Positions 48,972-58,744 of a DNA stretch of 64,000 nt are shown here, in pieces. The notes beneath the pieces were generated by a model that saw only the letters and a list, made by a program, of their open reading frames with translations, was not told the origin of the DNA and made no database searches. Made by a program: the position numbers and the translations under genes. The DNA is from Streptococcus suis (GTDB taxonomy: Bacteria; Bacillota; Bacilli; Lactobacillales; Streptococcaceae): contig NZ_JAGFUX010000003.1 in the NCBI RefSeq assembly GCF_017601095.1, forward strand, positions 207,910 through 271,909, written 5' to 3'. Position 1 is the first letter of the stretch. Every line of letters starts with the position of its first letter.

Positions 48972-51623
48972 TTACCCCACCAACTTCTTCATCTCTTCAA
49001 TCCGTCCTACTGTCGCATCGTATTTTGCTTGGTAGTCGGCTTGTTTTTCTTTTTCTTTTTCAACGACTTCTGGTTTGGCGTTGGCAACGAAGCGTTCGTT
49101 GCTGAGTTTTTTGCCGACCATGTCTAGTTCTTTTTGCCATTTGGCAAGTTCTTTGTCCAGACGAGCCAACTCCTCTTCTACGTTGAGGAGGTCGGCTAGT
49201 GGCAAGAAGATTTCAGCACCGGTGATAACGGCTGACATGGCTAGTTCTGGTGCAGCAATACTTGAGCTGATTTCCAGATATTCTGGATTTGTAAAGCGGC
49301 GGATGTAGTTTTCGTTGGCTTTGAAGAAGGTTTCAAGCTCGCTATCAGCCGTCTTAATCAAGATAGTAATCGGCTTAGATGGCGCAACATTGACTTCTGC
49401 TCTGCTATTTCGCACCGAACGGATCAAGTCCTTGAGGCTTTCCACTCCCTTGTGTGCTTCAGCGTTTTCAAAGGATGGGTTGACAACAGGGTAAGCTGCC
49501 ACCACGATAGAGCCTTCTGCATACTGGGCGAAGATTTCTTCCGTCACAAATGGCATGATTGGGTGGAGGAGGCGAAGGATTTGGTCCAGCGTGTAGAGAA
49601 GGACAGAGCGAGTCATGACTTTCTCGGCCTCGTTATCGCTATAAAGCACTTCCTTGGTCAGCTCCACATACCAGTTGGCAAACTCTTCCCAGATGAAGTT
49701 GTAGAGGATGTGACCAGCCACACCGAACTCGAACTTGTCGAAGTTTTCAGTGACCTTGGCAATGGTTTCGTTAAGGTTGTGGAGAATCCAGCGGTCCGTC
49801 ACGTTACCAGCCTCGCCAGCTGCGACTTTGGCAATATTCTCACGCGCCGCGTCCAAGGTCAAGCCTTCATTGTTCATGAGGATGTAGCGGGAAATGTTCC
49901 AAATCTTGTTGATGAAGTTCCAAGAAGCGTCCATCTTCTCATAAGAGAAACGGACATCCTGACCAGGAGCAGAGCCGTTTGACAAGAACCAACGCAAAGC
50001 ATCCGCACCGTATTTCTCGATGACATCCATCGGGTCAATCCCGTTTCCGAGTGATTTAGACATCTTGCGCCCTTCTTCGTCACGGATCAAACCGTGGATC
50101 AGCACGTTCTTGAATGGCTGACGGCCGGTGAACTCAAGCGATTGGAAAATCATACGAGACACCCAGAAGAAGATGATGTCGTATCCTGTTACCAAGGTTG
50201 AAGTTGGGAAGTAACGTTGGAAGTCTGCCGCATTTTCGTCAGGCCAGCCCATGGTTGAGAATGGCCAAAGGGCAGAGCTGAACCAGGTATCTAGGACATC
50301 CTCATCCTGTACCCAACCGTCACCTGCTGGAGCCTCTTCTCCGACATACATTTCGCCAGATTCGTTATACCATGCTGGAATCTGATGACCCCACCAAAGC
50401 TGACGCGAGATAACCCAGTCGTGTACATTTTCCATCCATTGTAGGAAGGTATCGTTGAAACGTGGTGGGTAAAATTCTACCTTATCAGCAGTGTCTTGGT
50501 TGGCAATGGCATTCTTAGCCAACTGGTCCATCTTAACAAACCATTGAGTTGACAAGCGTGGCTCGACTACCACACCTGTACGCTCTGAGTGACCAACGGA
50601 ATGCACACGGTTTTCGATTTCCACAAGGGCCCCCAGTTCTTGCAACTTAGCAACCGTTGCCTTACGGGCTTCAAAGCGGTCCATACCTGCAAATTCACCC
50701 GCCAACTCGTTCATAGTACCGTCATCGTTCATGACATTGACTTGTGGCAGATTGTGGCGTTGACCGACAAGGAAGTCATTTGGATCGTGGGCCGGTGTGA
50801 TTTTCACAACCCCTGTACCAAATTCAGGATCTGCATGTTCATCCGCAACGATTGGGATAGGCTTGTTGACGATTGGCAGGATAACATTTTTGCCAATCAA
50901 GTCCTTATAGCGTGGGTCTTCTGGGTTAACCGCAACCGCAACGTCACCGAACATGGTTTCAGGACGGGTTGTCGCAACTTGAAGACCACGTGAGCCGTCC
51001 TCCAGCATATAGGTCATATGGTAGAAGGCACCTTCTACGTCCTTGTGAATAACCTCGATGTCAGAAAGGGCTGTGCGAGCCGCTGGATCCCAGTTGATGA
51101 TAAATTCGCCACGGTAGATCCAGCCTTTTTTGTAGAGTTCTACAAAGACCTTACGAACGGCTTTCGACAAGCCTTCGTCCAGCGTAAAGCGGTCACGTTG
51201 GTAGTCCAAAGATAGACCCAACTTGCCCCATTGCTCACGAATGGTCGCTGCGTACTCATCCTTCCATTCCCAGACCTTATCGAGGAATTTTTCACGACCA
51301 AGATCATAACGGGTCACACCTTGCTCCCGCAAGCGCTCCTCAACCTTAGCCTGAGTCGCAATCCCCGCGTGGTCCATACCTGGAAGCCAGAGGGTGTCAA
51401 AGCCCTGCATACGCTTTTGACGGATGATAATATCTTGGAGGGTGGTATCCCAAGCGTGTCCCAAGTGCAACTTACCGGTTACGTTTGGCGGCGGAATGAC
51501 GATAGAATAAGGCTTAGCTTCCGCATCGCCTGACGGCTTAAAGACATCTTGGTCCAACCAAGTTTGGTAACGACCAGCCTCAACCTCGGCTGGATTGTAT
51601 TTTGGTGATAATTCTTTTGACAT
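48972..51623 (-). CDS. valS: Valyl-tRNA synthetase
   Basis: ValS charges tRNA-Val. The 883 residues include [20 protein letters not shown] with HLGH at 53-56, [20 protein letters not shown], the editing domain, the [14 protein letters not shown] loop (near residue 525) and a C-terminal coiled-coil arm ([20 protein letters not shown]), which distinguishes ValS from IleS. AAAGGAGAAAAACTA precedes the ATG. The VOC gene and a T-box leader lie upstream in the same direction; 114 bp separate VOC and valS, with a GAAATAG/CTATTTC hairpin between. Confidence 0.98.
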   Translation of the reverse strand: MSKELSPKYNPAEVEAGRYQTWLDQDVFKPSGDAEAKPYSIVIPPPNVTGKLHLGHAWDTTLQDIIIRQKRMQGFDTLWLPGMDHAGIATQAKVEERLREQGVTRYDLGREKFLDKVWEWKDEYAATIREQWGKLGLSLDYQRDRFTLDEGLSKAVRKVFVELYKKGWIYRGEFIINWDPAARTALSDIEVIHKDVEGAFYHMTYMLEDGSRGLQVATTRPETMFGDVAVAVNPEDPRYKDLIGKNVILPIVNKPIPIVADEHADPEFGTGVVKITPAHDPNDFLVGQRHNLPQVNVMNDDGTMNELAGEFAGMDRFEARKATVAKLQELGALVEIENRVHSVGHSERTGVVVEPRLSTQWFVKMDQLAKNAIANQDTADKVEFYPPRFNDTFLQWMENVHDWVISRQLWWGHQIPAWYNESGEMYVGEEAPAGDGWVQDEDVLDTWFSSALWPFSTMGWPDENAADFQRYFPTSTLVTGYDIIFFWVSRMIFQSLEFTGRQPFKNVLIHGLIRDEEGRKMSKSLGNGIDPMDVIEKYGADALRWFLSNGSAPGQDVRFSYEKMDASWNFINKIWNISRYILMNNEGLTLDAARENIAKVAAGEAGNVTDRWILHNLNETIAKVTENFDKFEFGVAGHILYNFIWEEFANWYVELTKEVLYSDNEAEKVMTRSVLLYTLDQILRLLHPIMPFVTEEIFAQYAEGSIVVAAYPVVNPSFENAEAHKGVESLKDLIRSVRNSRAEVNVAPSKPITILIKTADSELETFFKANENYIRRFTNPEYLEISSSIAAPELAMSAVITGAEIFLPLADLLNVEEELARLDKELAKWQKELDMVGKKLSNERFVANAKPEVVEKEKEKQADYQAKYDATVGRIEEMKKLVG

Positions 51624-51737
51624 TAGTTTTTCTCCTTTAGTATTTTTTAAGAAAATTGGCTTATACTATCTTCAAGCTAGAAATAGCCCAACTCTTTTTC
51701 ATATAATCTCCTAGAAATAGTCAGTCCTTTGGGCTGG

Positions 51738-52127
51738 CTATTTCGTCTCCCCCACCAACTCTATCTTTATCCCATCTGGATCTTCTAAATAGAGGGCGTA
51801 GTGGTCTGCTCCTCCTGCGTGGGGATAGCGGTCATCGTAGAGAAGTTTGACTCGTCTGGTCAAAAATTCCTTCCGCCATTGGTCAACATCATCAGGTGTT
51901 CCTGCATGAAAAGCTAGATGATTGAGGCCTGTGCGGCACCGGTGATAACCTGCCTCTAGGAAATCCTGTGGCGTTTGGACAAAGACCAGGTACTGCTCTG
52001 CTTTTTTATAAGATAGCCCTTCCTCCCACTCCTGATAGAGCGAGTAGCCCAGCTTGGTCAGGAGAAAGTCGTAAAATGCACGCGAGGTTTCCAAGTCAGA
52101 AACGTAAATTTCAACATGATGTAGCAT
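51738..52127 (-). CDS. VOC family (glyoxalase-like) protein
   Basis: The 129-residue protein has the two beta-alpha-beta-beta-beta units of the vicinal oxygen chelate fold (HHVEIYVSDLETSRAFYDFL; GLNHLAFHAGTPDDVDQWR) with candidate metal ligands His4, the His in LNHLAF and the Glu in GIKIELVG. Substrate is unknown. GGAAAGGAGAAGAA precedes the ATG. It is the first gene behind the valS T-box, so it shares control by tRNA-Val charging. Confidence 0.88.
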   Translation of the reverse strand: MLHHVEIYVSDLETSRAFYDFLLTKLGYSLYQEWEEGLSYKKAEQYLVFVQTPQDFLEAGYHRCRTGLNHLAFHAGTPDDVDQWRKEFLTRRVKLLYDDRYPHAGGADHYALYLEDPDGIKIELVGETK

Positions 52128-52140
52128 TTCTTCTCCTTTC

Positions 52141-52335
52141 CAAATGAAAATCCCCGCCTAGACTTGCTAGACAGGGACGAAATTATTCCGCGGTACCACC
52201 CTTGTTCAGATAGACTATAACTATCTGCACTTTGCTTATTCGATTCACATCATCAGCAACCAGTTTTGACATTTGTGCGGATTTCTCAGCAGCACCGCTT
52301 CCTGTGACAAATGGGGCTCAAAACACCTCTGATTG
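52141..52335 (-). promoter_or_regulatory. T-box riboswitch leader (valine type) of VOC-valS
   Basis: On the minus strand GGTGGTACCGCGG (52188-52200) is a consensus T-box. Downstream, TCCCTGTCTAG and CTAGGCGGGGA form the terminator (about 52151-52178) followed by TTTTC. Upstream, CATTTGT/ACAAATG and GCGG/CCGC build stem I, with GAGAAATC at the apical side. A GTC (Val) triplet at 52268-52270 lies just below that helix at a fitting specifier position. The codon assignment is inference; valS as target supports it. Confidence 0.9.
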
Positions 52336-52340
52336 GCTTT

Positions 52341-52369
52341 ATTGTAACAAATTGCACCTTGAAAAGCAA
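52341..52369 (-). promoter_or_regulatory. Promoter of the VOC-valS operon
   Basis: TTGCTT (52364-52369), 17 bp spacer, TACAAT (52341-52346) on the minus strand, placing the transcript start at the beginning of the T-box. Confidence 0.7.
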
Positions 52370-52374
52370 GGGAT

Positions 52375-52761
52375 TTAAGCTTTCAAGTCAATCCCTTTTT
52401 CCTTCAACTGCTTGATAGTTGCAGGACCGATGCCTTTAAGAGCCAAGAGCTCTTTTTCTGTGTGGTTTGCAAAATCAGCCACAGTTTGAATACCTGCTTG
52501 GTAGAAAGTTTCCAAACGTGCTGCCGCAATGCCTTCCAACTCAGGAAGTGCCAAAAAGTCTTCTAATGAAGTCGCTGAAGAAGTCACCTCTGTTACAACT
52601 TCTTTCACTTGTTCCACAGCATGCTCTACTGCAGCCTCAGCCTTGTGAGCAACTGTCTCTACGACCTCTGCAGCTCTTTCAAGACCTACACGACCGGCAC
52701 GTTTCAAATCTGCCAATTGTTTTTTCAAAAGCTTTTTACGATTTACTCTCTTTTTTCCCAT
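52375..52761 (-). CDS. Helix-hairpin-helix domain protein
   Basis: The 128-residue protein has a basic N-terminus (GKKRVNRKKLLKKQLADLKR), a long Ala/Glu/Val helix (VVETVAHKAEAAVEHAVEQV) and a C-terminal pair of helix-hairpin-helix units (FLALPELEGIAAARLETFYQ; LLALKGIGPATIKQLKEKGI). This points to DNA or RNA binding; function is otherwise unknown. It lies 20 bp downstream of the DUF1912 gene. Its stop is 6 bp from the valS promoter. Confidence 0.82.
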   Translation of the reverse strand: MGKKRVNRKKLLKKQLADLKRAGRVGLERAAEVVETVAHKAEAAVEHAVEQVKEVVTEVTSSATSLEDFLALPELEGIAAARLETFYQAGIQTVADFANHTEKELLALKGIGPATIKQLKEKGIDLKA

Positions 52762-52781
52762 TTTTCATCTCTCCGAACTTA

Positions 52782-53036
52782 TTAATAATGCCGCTGACCA
52801 AATAAACCATCTGGTAGGTCGTGAAAGTCTTTTCCTGCCGCGTAATTTCCAAATTTCCCTTTGATGAAGCGATAAGCATCTAATTTACTCTCATAGCGAA
52901 TATAAGCATCCGCTGCCCGCTCATCCTGATCTTCTTCGACAGCTCGACGGCTTTCTGCCATTGCCATCTCATTGATCAGCAACTGGCTATCAACCCAGGC
53001 TTCGAATTCTTTTAAAAATTGTTCTTCTCTCGACAT
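52782..53036 (-). CDS. DUF1912 family protein
   Basis: The 84-residue protein, rich in Glu and Arg and mainly helical (REEQFLKEFEAWVDSQLLIN; RRAVEEDQDERAADAYIRYE), fits the streptococcal DUF1912 family, which has no known function. The ATG at 53036 follows GAAGGTGAGAAG; a longer frame would run into galM. It is followed closely by the helix-hairpin-helix gene. Confidence 0.8.
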   Translation of the reverse strand: MSREEQFLKEFEAWVDSQLLINEMAMAESRRAVEEDQDERAADAYIRYESKLDAYRFIKGKFGNYAAGKDFHDLPDGLFGQRHY

Positions 53037-53122
53037 CTTCTCACCTTCTCTCATCAAGCATTCTGAAACATTATACCACAAATCAAACTCCTTGCCTATA
53101 AGAAAAGTAGAGGGAAACCCCT

Positions 53123-54118
53123 CTACCATTTCAAACGATAGCGTGTGTGTGATGTAAACTCCTCACCAGCAGCTAAAAAGATAGACCCAAAACCTTCTAA
53201 ATTACAAGCATTGGGAAAACCTTGGCACTCCATACTAAAAACGCCATGATAGGCTGCCAGTTTTTCCTGTGGAAAATTATAGGTATAAATTACCGCAGCT
53301 GGTTGGTCCGTTGACACTTCTAAACCAACCTTCCTATCCGGACTCCAGACCTCTACAGCTGACTCTTGTTGAGACAATTTCCAAGGATGGTCATAACCTT
53401 TTACCAAGTTGATCTGCTCATGGTCCGAAGAAAATCCTGTGTCAAATGGAGCAAACTCTCTAAAATCAAACGGAGTTCCATCAACCGCCGCAAACTCACC
53501 AATTGGTAGATTATCTTCTCCTAGCGGCACAAAATAATCCGCTGCAATCTTCAACTGGTGTTGACCAATGCTCTCAAAAAATTGCCCAGACAAGTTGAAA
53601 TAGACATGATTGGTCGGATTAAAAATTGTATCCTTGTCTGATTTTGCGAAATAATCGACATAAATATCATTGCTAGTTGACAATCGATAGCGTACACCAA
53701 CCTCAATTCGCCCTGGAAAACCATTGAAACCATCTTCTAAAACTGTTGAAAAAAGTACTTCATCCTTATCATTGCTTTCCCATTCCCAGTTTCTTAGATT
53801 AGCTGTATTTACGCCACCATGTAAGGTTCGACCTGGCTCATTTTCTGTCAAGGCATAATCCTTACCTGCAATTTGAACACGCGCACCTGAGATCCGCCCT
53901 GCTACTGGTACGATAGATGCACCTACATAGGGATCCAATTCCAAGTAGTCCTCGACTGAAGAACAAGCCAATGAAACGTTGCGATAGTCTCCATCTTGCT
54001 CGGCTGGAACTTCTATCTTGACGATACGTGCTCCAAAGTTTGTCACAGAAACGCGCAAGCCATTGTCATTTTTCAGAATAAATAACTTGGCTTCTCGACC
54101 AAAATCTTCAATTTGCAT
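53123..54118 (-). CDS. galM: Aldose 1-epimerase (galactose mutarotase)
   Basis: GalM converts beta-galactose to alpha-galactose for galactokinase. The 331 residues carry NPTNHVYFNLSGQ (first catalytic His), GYDHPWKLS (second His), and GVFSMECQGFPNACN (catalytic Glu), plus GRTLHGGVNTANL. It is the last gene of the bgaC locus but is separated from the EIIA gene by 170 bp of structured sequence with a terminator-like hairpin directly before its GGAGG site. In pneumococcus galM follows agaS in this locus. Confidence 0.95.
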   Translation of the reverse strand: MQIEDFGREAKLFILKNDNGLRVSVTNFGARIVKIEVPAEQDGDYRNVSLACSSVEDYLELDPYVGASIVPVAGRISGARVQIAGKDYALTENEPGRTLHGGVNTANLRNWEWESNDKDEVLFSTVLEDGFNGFPGRIEVGVRYRLSTSNDIYVDYFAKSDKDTIFNPTNHVYFNLSGQFFESIGQHQLKIAADYFVPLGEDNLPIGEFAAVDGTPFDFREFAPFDTGFSSDHEQINLVKGYDHPWKLSQQESAVEVWSPDRKVGLEVSTDQPAAVIYTYNFPQEKLAAYHGVFSMECQGFPNACNLEGFGSIFLAAGEEFTSHTRYRLKW

Positions 54119-54128
54119 AGCATACCTC

Positions 54129-54290
54129 CAAAAAATAAGGGAACCTAGTGACTAGGCCCCCTTAGGATACTTAAAGCCAATTCATATAGCGACTGCCTTT
54201 GTATTGCTAGGTAGCGCTATAACTCTCCTTAGAAGATACCGTTCCTCTTTACTTTGAGGATCGGGCCGAAAAACTACACTGGAGTTTTTC
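54129..54290 (-). promoter_or_regulatory. Structured untranslated region between the EIIA gene and galM
   Basis: Three elements are seen in minus-strand order. GAAAAACT/AGTTTTTC (54268-54290) touches the EIIA stop. TATAGCG/CGCTATA encloses 20-odd bases in the middle (about 54184-54222). AAGGGGGCCTAG/CTAGGTTCCCTT (54137-54163) is followed by six T and then directly by the galM GGAGG. The last is a textbook terminator in front of a gene, and GGCCC near 54264 could pair with its GGGGCC side. This would suit an attenuator, but no known riboswitch class is recognised. Confidence 0.5.
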
Positions 54291-54690
54291 ACTCATCTTC
54301 GTCGTCTGAACTGATCAACAAGTCATTGACATGCTGGATATTTGTTGCACCAAATTCAACATAGTCAACTTCCTCGCCGAGCAGGACACCGTTTAGGTAA
54401 CCGATAATCATTGGCATGTTCATACCAGCATAGAGATGGAATGATTGACCTTCAATGATTTTCCGTGAAACTACATTGGCAGGTGTTCCTCCGAGTAGGT
54501 CAGCAAAGACTACGAAGTCATCTAAGTGAGCAATTGTCTCTTCAAATTTTCGTTGAAAATCTTCTGGACCTTCTTCTGGTAAGAGTGCAACTGTGTAGAT
54601 ATCCTCTTGAGGACCCATAATCATCTCAGTTGATTTTTTCAACTCTTCACAGAAGAGACCATGACTAACTAAAATTAAACTTTTAACCAT
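54289..54690 (-). CDS. PTS EIIA component, mannose/galactosamine family
   Basis: The 133-residue cytosolic protein receives phosphate from HPr on the His in LVSHGLF (about residue 10) and passes it to EIIB. VVFADLLGGTPANVVSR is the family's second conserved block. It overlaps EIID by 1 bp. Together with EIIB, EIIC and EIID it forms a complete mannose-type permease located with a beta-galactosidase gene, so a host-glycan galactoside or its galactosamine derivative is the likely substrate. Confidence 0.93.
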   Translation of the reverse strand: MVKSLILVSHGLFCEELKKSTEMIMGPQEDIYTVALLPEEGPEDFQRKFEETIAHLDDFVVFADLLGGTPANVVSRKIIEGQSFHLYAGMNMPMIIGYLNGVLLGEEVDYVEFGATNIQHVNDLLISSDDEDE

Positions 54691-55508
54691 TAAGCCATAC
54701 CAAACACGAAGTGACCGATTGCAGAAAGTCCAACTGCAAGTGCAATGATAATCAAGATAGCTTTAGTAGAAGTCATGCCTTTACGGCCAAGCAACCAGAA
54801 TACAAATCCTGTGAAGATTGCTGGAACCAAACGTGGGAAGATTGTGTTCAACAAGTCTTGAACATCAATCAATTTTTCACCAACAGTTGGAGCCCAAGAA
54901 ACTTCAAAGTTGATCATTGTTGCAATCAAAGCACCCAACATGAACACACCGAGTACAGAAGCTGCATCCACAAGAGCAGTCAGACGGTCGCGCATGGTTG
55001 TGATGAGTTTAGTACCTTCTTTGTAAGCAATTTCCAATTGTTTCCAACGGAAGATGTCATACACAACTGCTACTGCCATCCAGAGGAAGATACCAACAGG
55101 TGAACCTTGGCTAGCCATTGTCGCTGCAACAGTACCCATGATTGCTGGAACCAATGAACCAAAGATTGAGTCACCAATCGGTGCGAATGGACCCATCAAA
55201 CCAGTCTTGATACCGTTAACCGCATCTTTAGAAGCAACACCGTCGCTTTCTTCCAAAGCCAAGTCAATACCTGTGATGATAGTATGGAAGAATGGTGAAG
55301 TATTGAAGAATTGCGTATGCAATTTCATCATTTCTTTCAATTCAGGAGTGCCATCTCCGTACATTTTACGAAGTTGTGGCAAGATCATATAAAGGTAACC
55401 TGAACCTTGCATGCGCTCATAGTTCCAACCAAGTTGGTAAGTGAACAAGCTACGTTTGTTGATTTGATTAAAATCTTCTTTTGTTAATTTGTAATTAGAT
55501 TTCGTCAT
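54690..55508 (-). CDS. PTS EIID component, mannose/galactosamine family
   Basis: The 272-residue membrane protein has the EIID opening LTKEDFNQINKRSLFTYQLG, GWNYERMQGSGYLYMI, then GLMGPFAPIGDSIFGSLVPA and a C-terminal helix pair. It pairs with EIIC to form the transmembrane channel. The ATG at 55508 is preferred; it overlaps the EIIC gene by 14 bp. Helical segments around GSLVPAIMGTVAATMASQ and GVFMLGALIATMI are visible. Confidence 0.94.
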   Translation of the reverse strand: MTKSNYKLTKEDFNQINKRSLFTYQLGWNYERMQGSGYLYMILPQLRKMYGDGTPELKEMMKLHTQFFNTSPFFHTIITGIDLALEESDGVASKDAVNGIKTGLMGPFAPIGDSIFGSLVPAIMGTVAATMASQGSPVGIFLWMAVAVVYDIFRWKQLEIAYKEGTKLITTMRDRLTALVDAASVLGVFMLGALIATMINFEVSWAPTVGEKLIDVQDLLNTIFPRLVPAIFTGFVFWLLGRKGMTSTKAILIIIALAVGLSAIGHFVFGMA

Positions 55509-56388
55509 CGTCAATTTCCCCACTTTCTGAATTTGATGGAGCAACTACTGCTACTTTTTGGCCGTTGATATAGTGTAATACTGCAAGGAAGATACCAATA
55601 ATGGCAATACCAATCATTGACAAACCTTTGAAGTTGTTTACAAATGCTACACCAGAATCTTCTGGAAGAGTACCAACGATGCCAGCCACAGCGCCACCCA
55701 ATGCAGATACGTTACCGTAAAGAACAGTCAACATAGCTGTAAGGGCAAAACCTACTGCCAAGTAGTGAAGGTTGCGTTTAAGTGGAAGGTAGTGAAGAAG
55801 GATAGCGAAACCAAGACCTGGAAGCATACGAGCAGCCAATGTCAAACCGTTTGCAACCCATTGATATTGTTGGATAGCTTGTACCATTGCATCTACGAAT
55901 TCACCACCGAATGCAAGAGCAAGGAATACAGGGAGTGCACGAGAGAGTGCCCATGGGATAGCACCGAGAAGGTAGTTACGTTCGATTGCTGCGTAGTCAA
56001 ATTTTTCAACCGCTGCATCCACACGGTGTGCGAAGTAAGTAGTTGAGAAACGACCAGCGATATCTGTATAGACAAGGAGTGCTGCTACTGGAACCGCGAT
56101 TGTTGCTACAGCCAATTCTGGATCAATACCTTGTGATACTGAGAAGGCTGTTGCAAGAACCGCACCAGAAGTTGCGTCGATACGAGATGCACCACCGAAA
56201 GTACCCACACCGAGTACCATCAATTGAAGAGACGCTCCGATTGTCAAACCAGTTGCCAAATCACCCATGATCAAACCAGAGATGAAACCTGCAAACACAG
56301 GTGAACCTGCTGACGATACAATTGTCAACTCATCACAGATCTGATAAGCTGAGTAGAGCGTTAGAAGTAATATTTGCCACCATTGCAT
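55495..56388 (-). CDS. PTS EIIC component, mannose/galactosamine family
   Basis: The 297-residue protein has about eight hydrophobic segments, including QILLLTLYSAYQICDELTIV and the EIIC signature GASLQLMVLGVGTFGGASRI, which contacts sugar. The tail (NSESGEIDDDEI) is acidic. It lies between EIIB and EIID in the bgaC operon. Confidence 0.95.
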   Translation of the reverse strand: MQWWQILLLTLYSAYQICDELTIVSSAGSPVFAGFISGLIMGDLATGLTIGASLQLMVLGVGTFGGASRIDATSGAVLATAFSVSQGIDPELAVATIAVPVAALLVYTDIAGRFSTTYFAHRVDAAVEKFDYAAIERNYLLGAIPWALSRALPVFLALAFGGEFVDAMVQAIQQYQWVANGLTLAARMLPGLGFAILLHYLPLKRNLHYLAVGFALTAMLTVLYGNVSALGGAVAGIVGTLPEDSGVAFVNNFKGLSMIGIAIIGIFLAVLHYINGQKVAVVAPSNSESGEIDDDEI

Positions 56389-56430
56389 AATAGTGATCCT
56401 CCTTTAAAATTTTTCAAAAATATCCGTAAA

Positions 56431-56916
56431 TTATCTTACTTTATCCAACAAAGGCATAAAGTCTTTTGGTGTGTCACCTGGCACCATTTGGGCAATCAAT
56501 TTCACACCTTTTGCAACCAAGGCATCGAAATCAGCGATGTCCTTATCAACAACGTTGATTGAGCGGGTTACTGAACGAGTTTCAGGGCTTTGAGACATAT
56601 TTCCAACGTTTAGTTCAGGAAGGTCAACTCCGTACTCAACCAAGCGAAGGAAGTTTTCTGGACGACGTGCCACAATCAAGAGACGTTGGCTGTCATATTT
56701 GCCTTCTTTGATATTGTTTGCCGCTTTTTCAATCGGCAAGATGGATAACTTCACTCCTGGTGGAACGGCAAGTTTCAAGCCTTGTTTTTCAATATCATTT
56801 TGGGCAACTGCATCATCAATTACCATGATGCGTCCAATGTTCAATTTTGTTGTCCAAAGATTGGCAACCTGACCATGTATCAAGCGTCCATCAATACGCG
56901 CAGCTACAATTGTCAT
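56431..56916 (-). CDS. PTS EIIB component, mannose/galactosamine family
   Basis: The 161-residue protein is phosphorylated at His14 in RIDGRLIHGQVANLW, the EIIB signature, and phosphorylates the incoming sugar. MVIDDAVAQNDIEKQGLKLA and LNVGNMSQSPETRSVTRSI are further family blocks. It lies 16 bp after bgaC, with AAAGGAGAAATAT before its ATG, so the PTS is co-expressed with the glycosidase. Confidence 0.95.
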   Translation of the reverse strand: MTIVAARIDGRLIHGQVANLWTTKLNIGRIMVIDDAVAQNDIEKQGLKLAVPPGVKLSILPIEKAANNIKEGKYDSQRLLIVARRPENFLRLVEYGVDLPELNVGNMSQSPETRSVTRSINVVDKDIADFDALVAKGVKLIAQMVPGDTPKDFMPLLDKVR

Positions 56917-56932
56917 ATATTTCTCCTTTTCA

Positions 56933-58705
56933 TCATAAATCTTTATAAACGGGTTTCTGTGAAAAACGAATCTTATCGCTATATGTGCCTTCTGTTTCGA
57001 AGACGACTATTTCATTTTCTCCTTTCTTTAAGTATCCTTTTGGTATATAGAGATAAAGGATTGGACCTTTTTCCCAGAAACGACCAATATTAACATTATT
57101 AACAAATACAACACCCTTACCAAAGCCTGTCATATCCAAATAGGTATCCGCCAGCTCATCGATCTGACAAGTAAAGCGGTAGAAGGCTGGTTGCCCTTCT
57201 GTCCAGGTAAGGCTGTAATCCAGTTGACTGACATCATTTAGTGGCAATGGGTAGATGTCCCAATTTCCGATATAATGAAGATCTGCCATGGCTCCTCGAC
57301 CAAGACCCTTGGACTGGGTTGGGGAAGTAAGCTTGTGACCGTAATTGACACGCCCCATATTTTCAACTAAAATAGTCAACTCTGCCTGTTTGTTTGGCAT
57401 ATGGAGCTCAATGTCGTCCCCAATCTCTGTTTGGTATTGGGTTGCCACTAGCTGGCCATCTGCATAAACCTGAATCCTGTCACGACCATCAATCACTCTA
57501 AAGCGTTCTGGCTCTTCCTTATCTCTCTCAATCTCAGTTCGATAAAGGATGTAACCAGTGGATTGACCAAGAGCTTCCATATTTTTTGGATAGAAGGATT
57601 GGTGTTTGCTTGATAGAATATCCAGATTGTCAAAGAGACCAACTTTTTCAACTAATTCCATCTGTGGATAGGCTTTAGCTTCTTTGATCAATGGCTCTGC
57701 AATGTCGATGTCTGGATATGCAGCTTTCAAGCGAGACTGAATTTCATAGAACTTACGGGTTGGATTTCCCGCCTCATCTAAGATGGCATCGTAATCATAT
57801 GAGGTCACCTGTGGTAAATCAATTTGGCCTCGAGCGGAACAACCATTCATGAAACCAAAGTTGGTTCCTCCATGGAACATGTAGAGGTTTATAGAACCTA
57901 GTTCAATACATTCCATCACTGCTTCTGCCAGTTCGACAGGGTCCCGACGAATGATTTCGTCACCCCAACGGTTAAACCAACCATCCCAAAATTCCATACA
58001 CATGAGTGGCCATTTCTTGCCATACTCATCGAAGAAATCTTGCATCTGCTTGAAATTCTCTTTCGCTCGTGAGCCAAAGTTTCCTGTCACCAGGATGTCA
58101 TCTGCAATGAGTGTCCCTGCTCTCAAGGTTCCACGCCATGGACCATCTGATGTAAAGAATGGAGCAGTCAAACCGTGTTTTCTCATCAACCGACCAACAG
58201 CTCTCAGGTATTCCTTCTCTTCACCGTAGGAACCATATTCATTCTCCACCTGGAACATGAGGATTGTGCCTTGGTGGGAGAGTTGGCGCTTGACTAACTT
58301 AGGAAGTAGAAAAGCGTAATAATCGTCTAAATGCTTCAAGTAGGTTGCATCGCTGGAACGAACTTGAAGATCTTCCGTCATTAGCCAAGCTGGTAAGCCA
58401 CCCCACTCCCACTCCGCACAAATATAGGGGGAAGGACGAACAATGCTGTATAGCCCAAGTTCTTGGGCCAAATCTAAGAAGGCTTCTAAATCAAGAATGC
58501 CACTAAAATCAAACTGACCTTTTTGAGGTTCATGCAGATTCCAGGGAACATAGGTTTCAACAGTGTTGAAGCCCATAGCCTTTAGATTATACAAAGAATG
58601 GTACCAGTCGTCTGGATGGACTCTGAAGTAATGAATAGCTCCAGATAAAATTTTAAAAGGTTTTCCATCTAAATAGAAATCATCTTTTATTTGAAAATCC
58701 TTCAT
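56933..58705 (-). CDS. bgaC: GH35 beta-galactosidase (BgaC type)
   Basis: The 590-residue enzyme lacks a signal peptide in this reading. Its GH35 barrel has the acid/base Glu156 in QVENEYGSYG and nucleophile Glu238 in CMEFWDGWF; the start FYLDGKPFKILSGAIHYFRV is the family hallmark. C-terminal jelly-roll domains follow (from about 350). Pneumococcal BgaC, of nearly the same length and genomic setting, removes terminal beta-1,3-linked galactose; the same specificity is inferred. GGAGGTTGAAA precedes the ATG at 58705; a TTG two codons earlier is unlikely. A cre site and an operator-like palindrome lie upstream. Confidence 0.95.
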   Translation of the reverse strand: MKDFQIKDDFYLDGKPFKILSGAIHYFRVHPDDWYHSLYNLKAMGFNTVETYVPWNLHEPQKGQFDFSGILDLEAFLDLAQELGLYSIVRPSPYICAEWEWGGLPAWLMTEDLQVRSSDATYLKHLDDYYAFLLPKLVKRQLSHQGTILMFQVENEYGSYGEEKEYLRAVGRLMRKHGLTAPFFTSDGPWRGTLRAGTLIADDILVTGNFGSRAKENFKQMQDFFDEYGKKWPLMCMEFWDGWFNRWGDEIIRRDPVELAEAVMECIELGSINLYMFHGGTNFGFMNGCSARGQIDLPQVTSYDYDAILDEAGNPTRKFYEIQSRLKAAYPDIDIAEPLIKEAKAYPQMELVEKVGLFDNLDILSSKHQSFYPKNMEALGQSTGYILYRTEIERDKEEPERFRVIDGRDRIQVYADGQLVATQYQTEIGDDIELHMPNKQAELTILVENMGRVNYGHKLTSPTQSKGLGRGAMADLHYIGNWDIYPLPLNDVSQLDYSLTWTEGQPAFYRFTCQIDELADTYLDMTGFGKGVVFVNNVNIGRFWEKGPILYLYIPKGYLKKGENEIVVFETEGTYSDKIRFSQKPVYKDL

Positions 58706-58718
58706 TTTCAACCTCCGC

Positions 58719-58732
58719 TGTAACCGTTTTCT
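58719..58732 (-). promoter_or_regulatory. cre (CcpA) site in the bgaC leader
   Basis: TGTAACCGTTTTCT (plus strand) matches the cre consensus TGWAANCGNTNWCA at every defined position but the last. It lies between the -10 box and the bgaC ribosome site, a repressing position. Carbon catabolite repression of the bgaC-PTS operon is therefore likely. Confidence 0.7.
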
Positions 58733-58744
58733 TTTTCTATCAAT

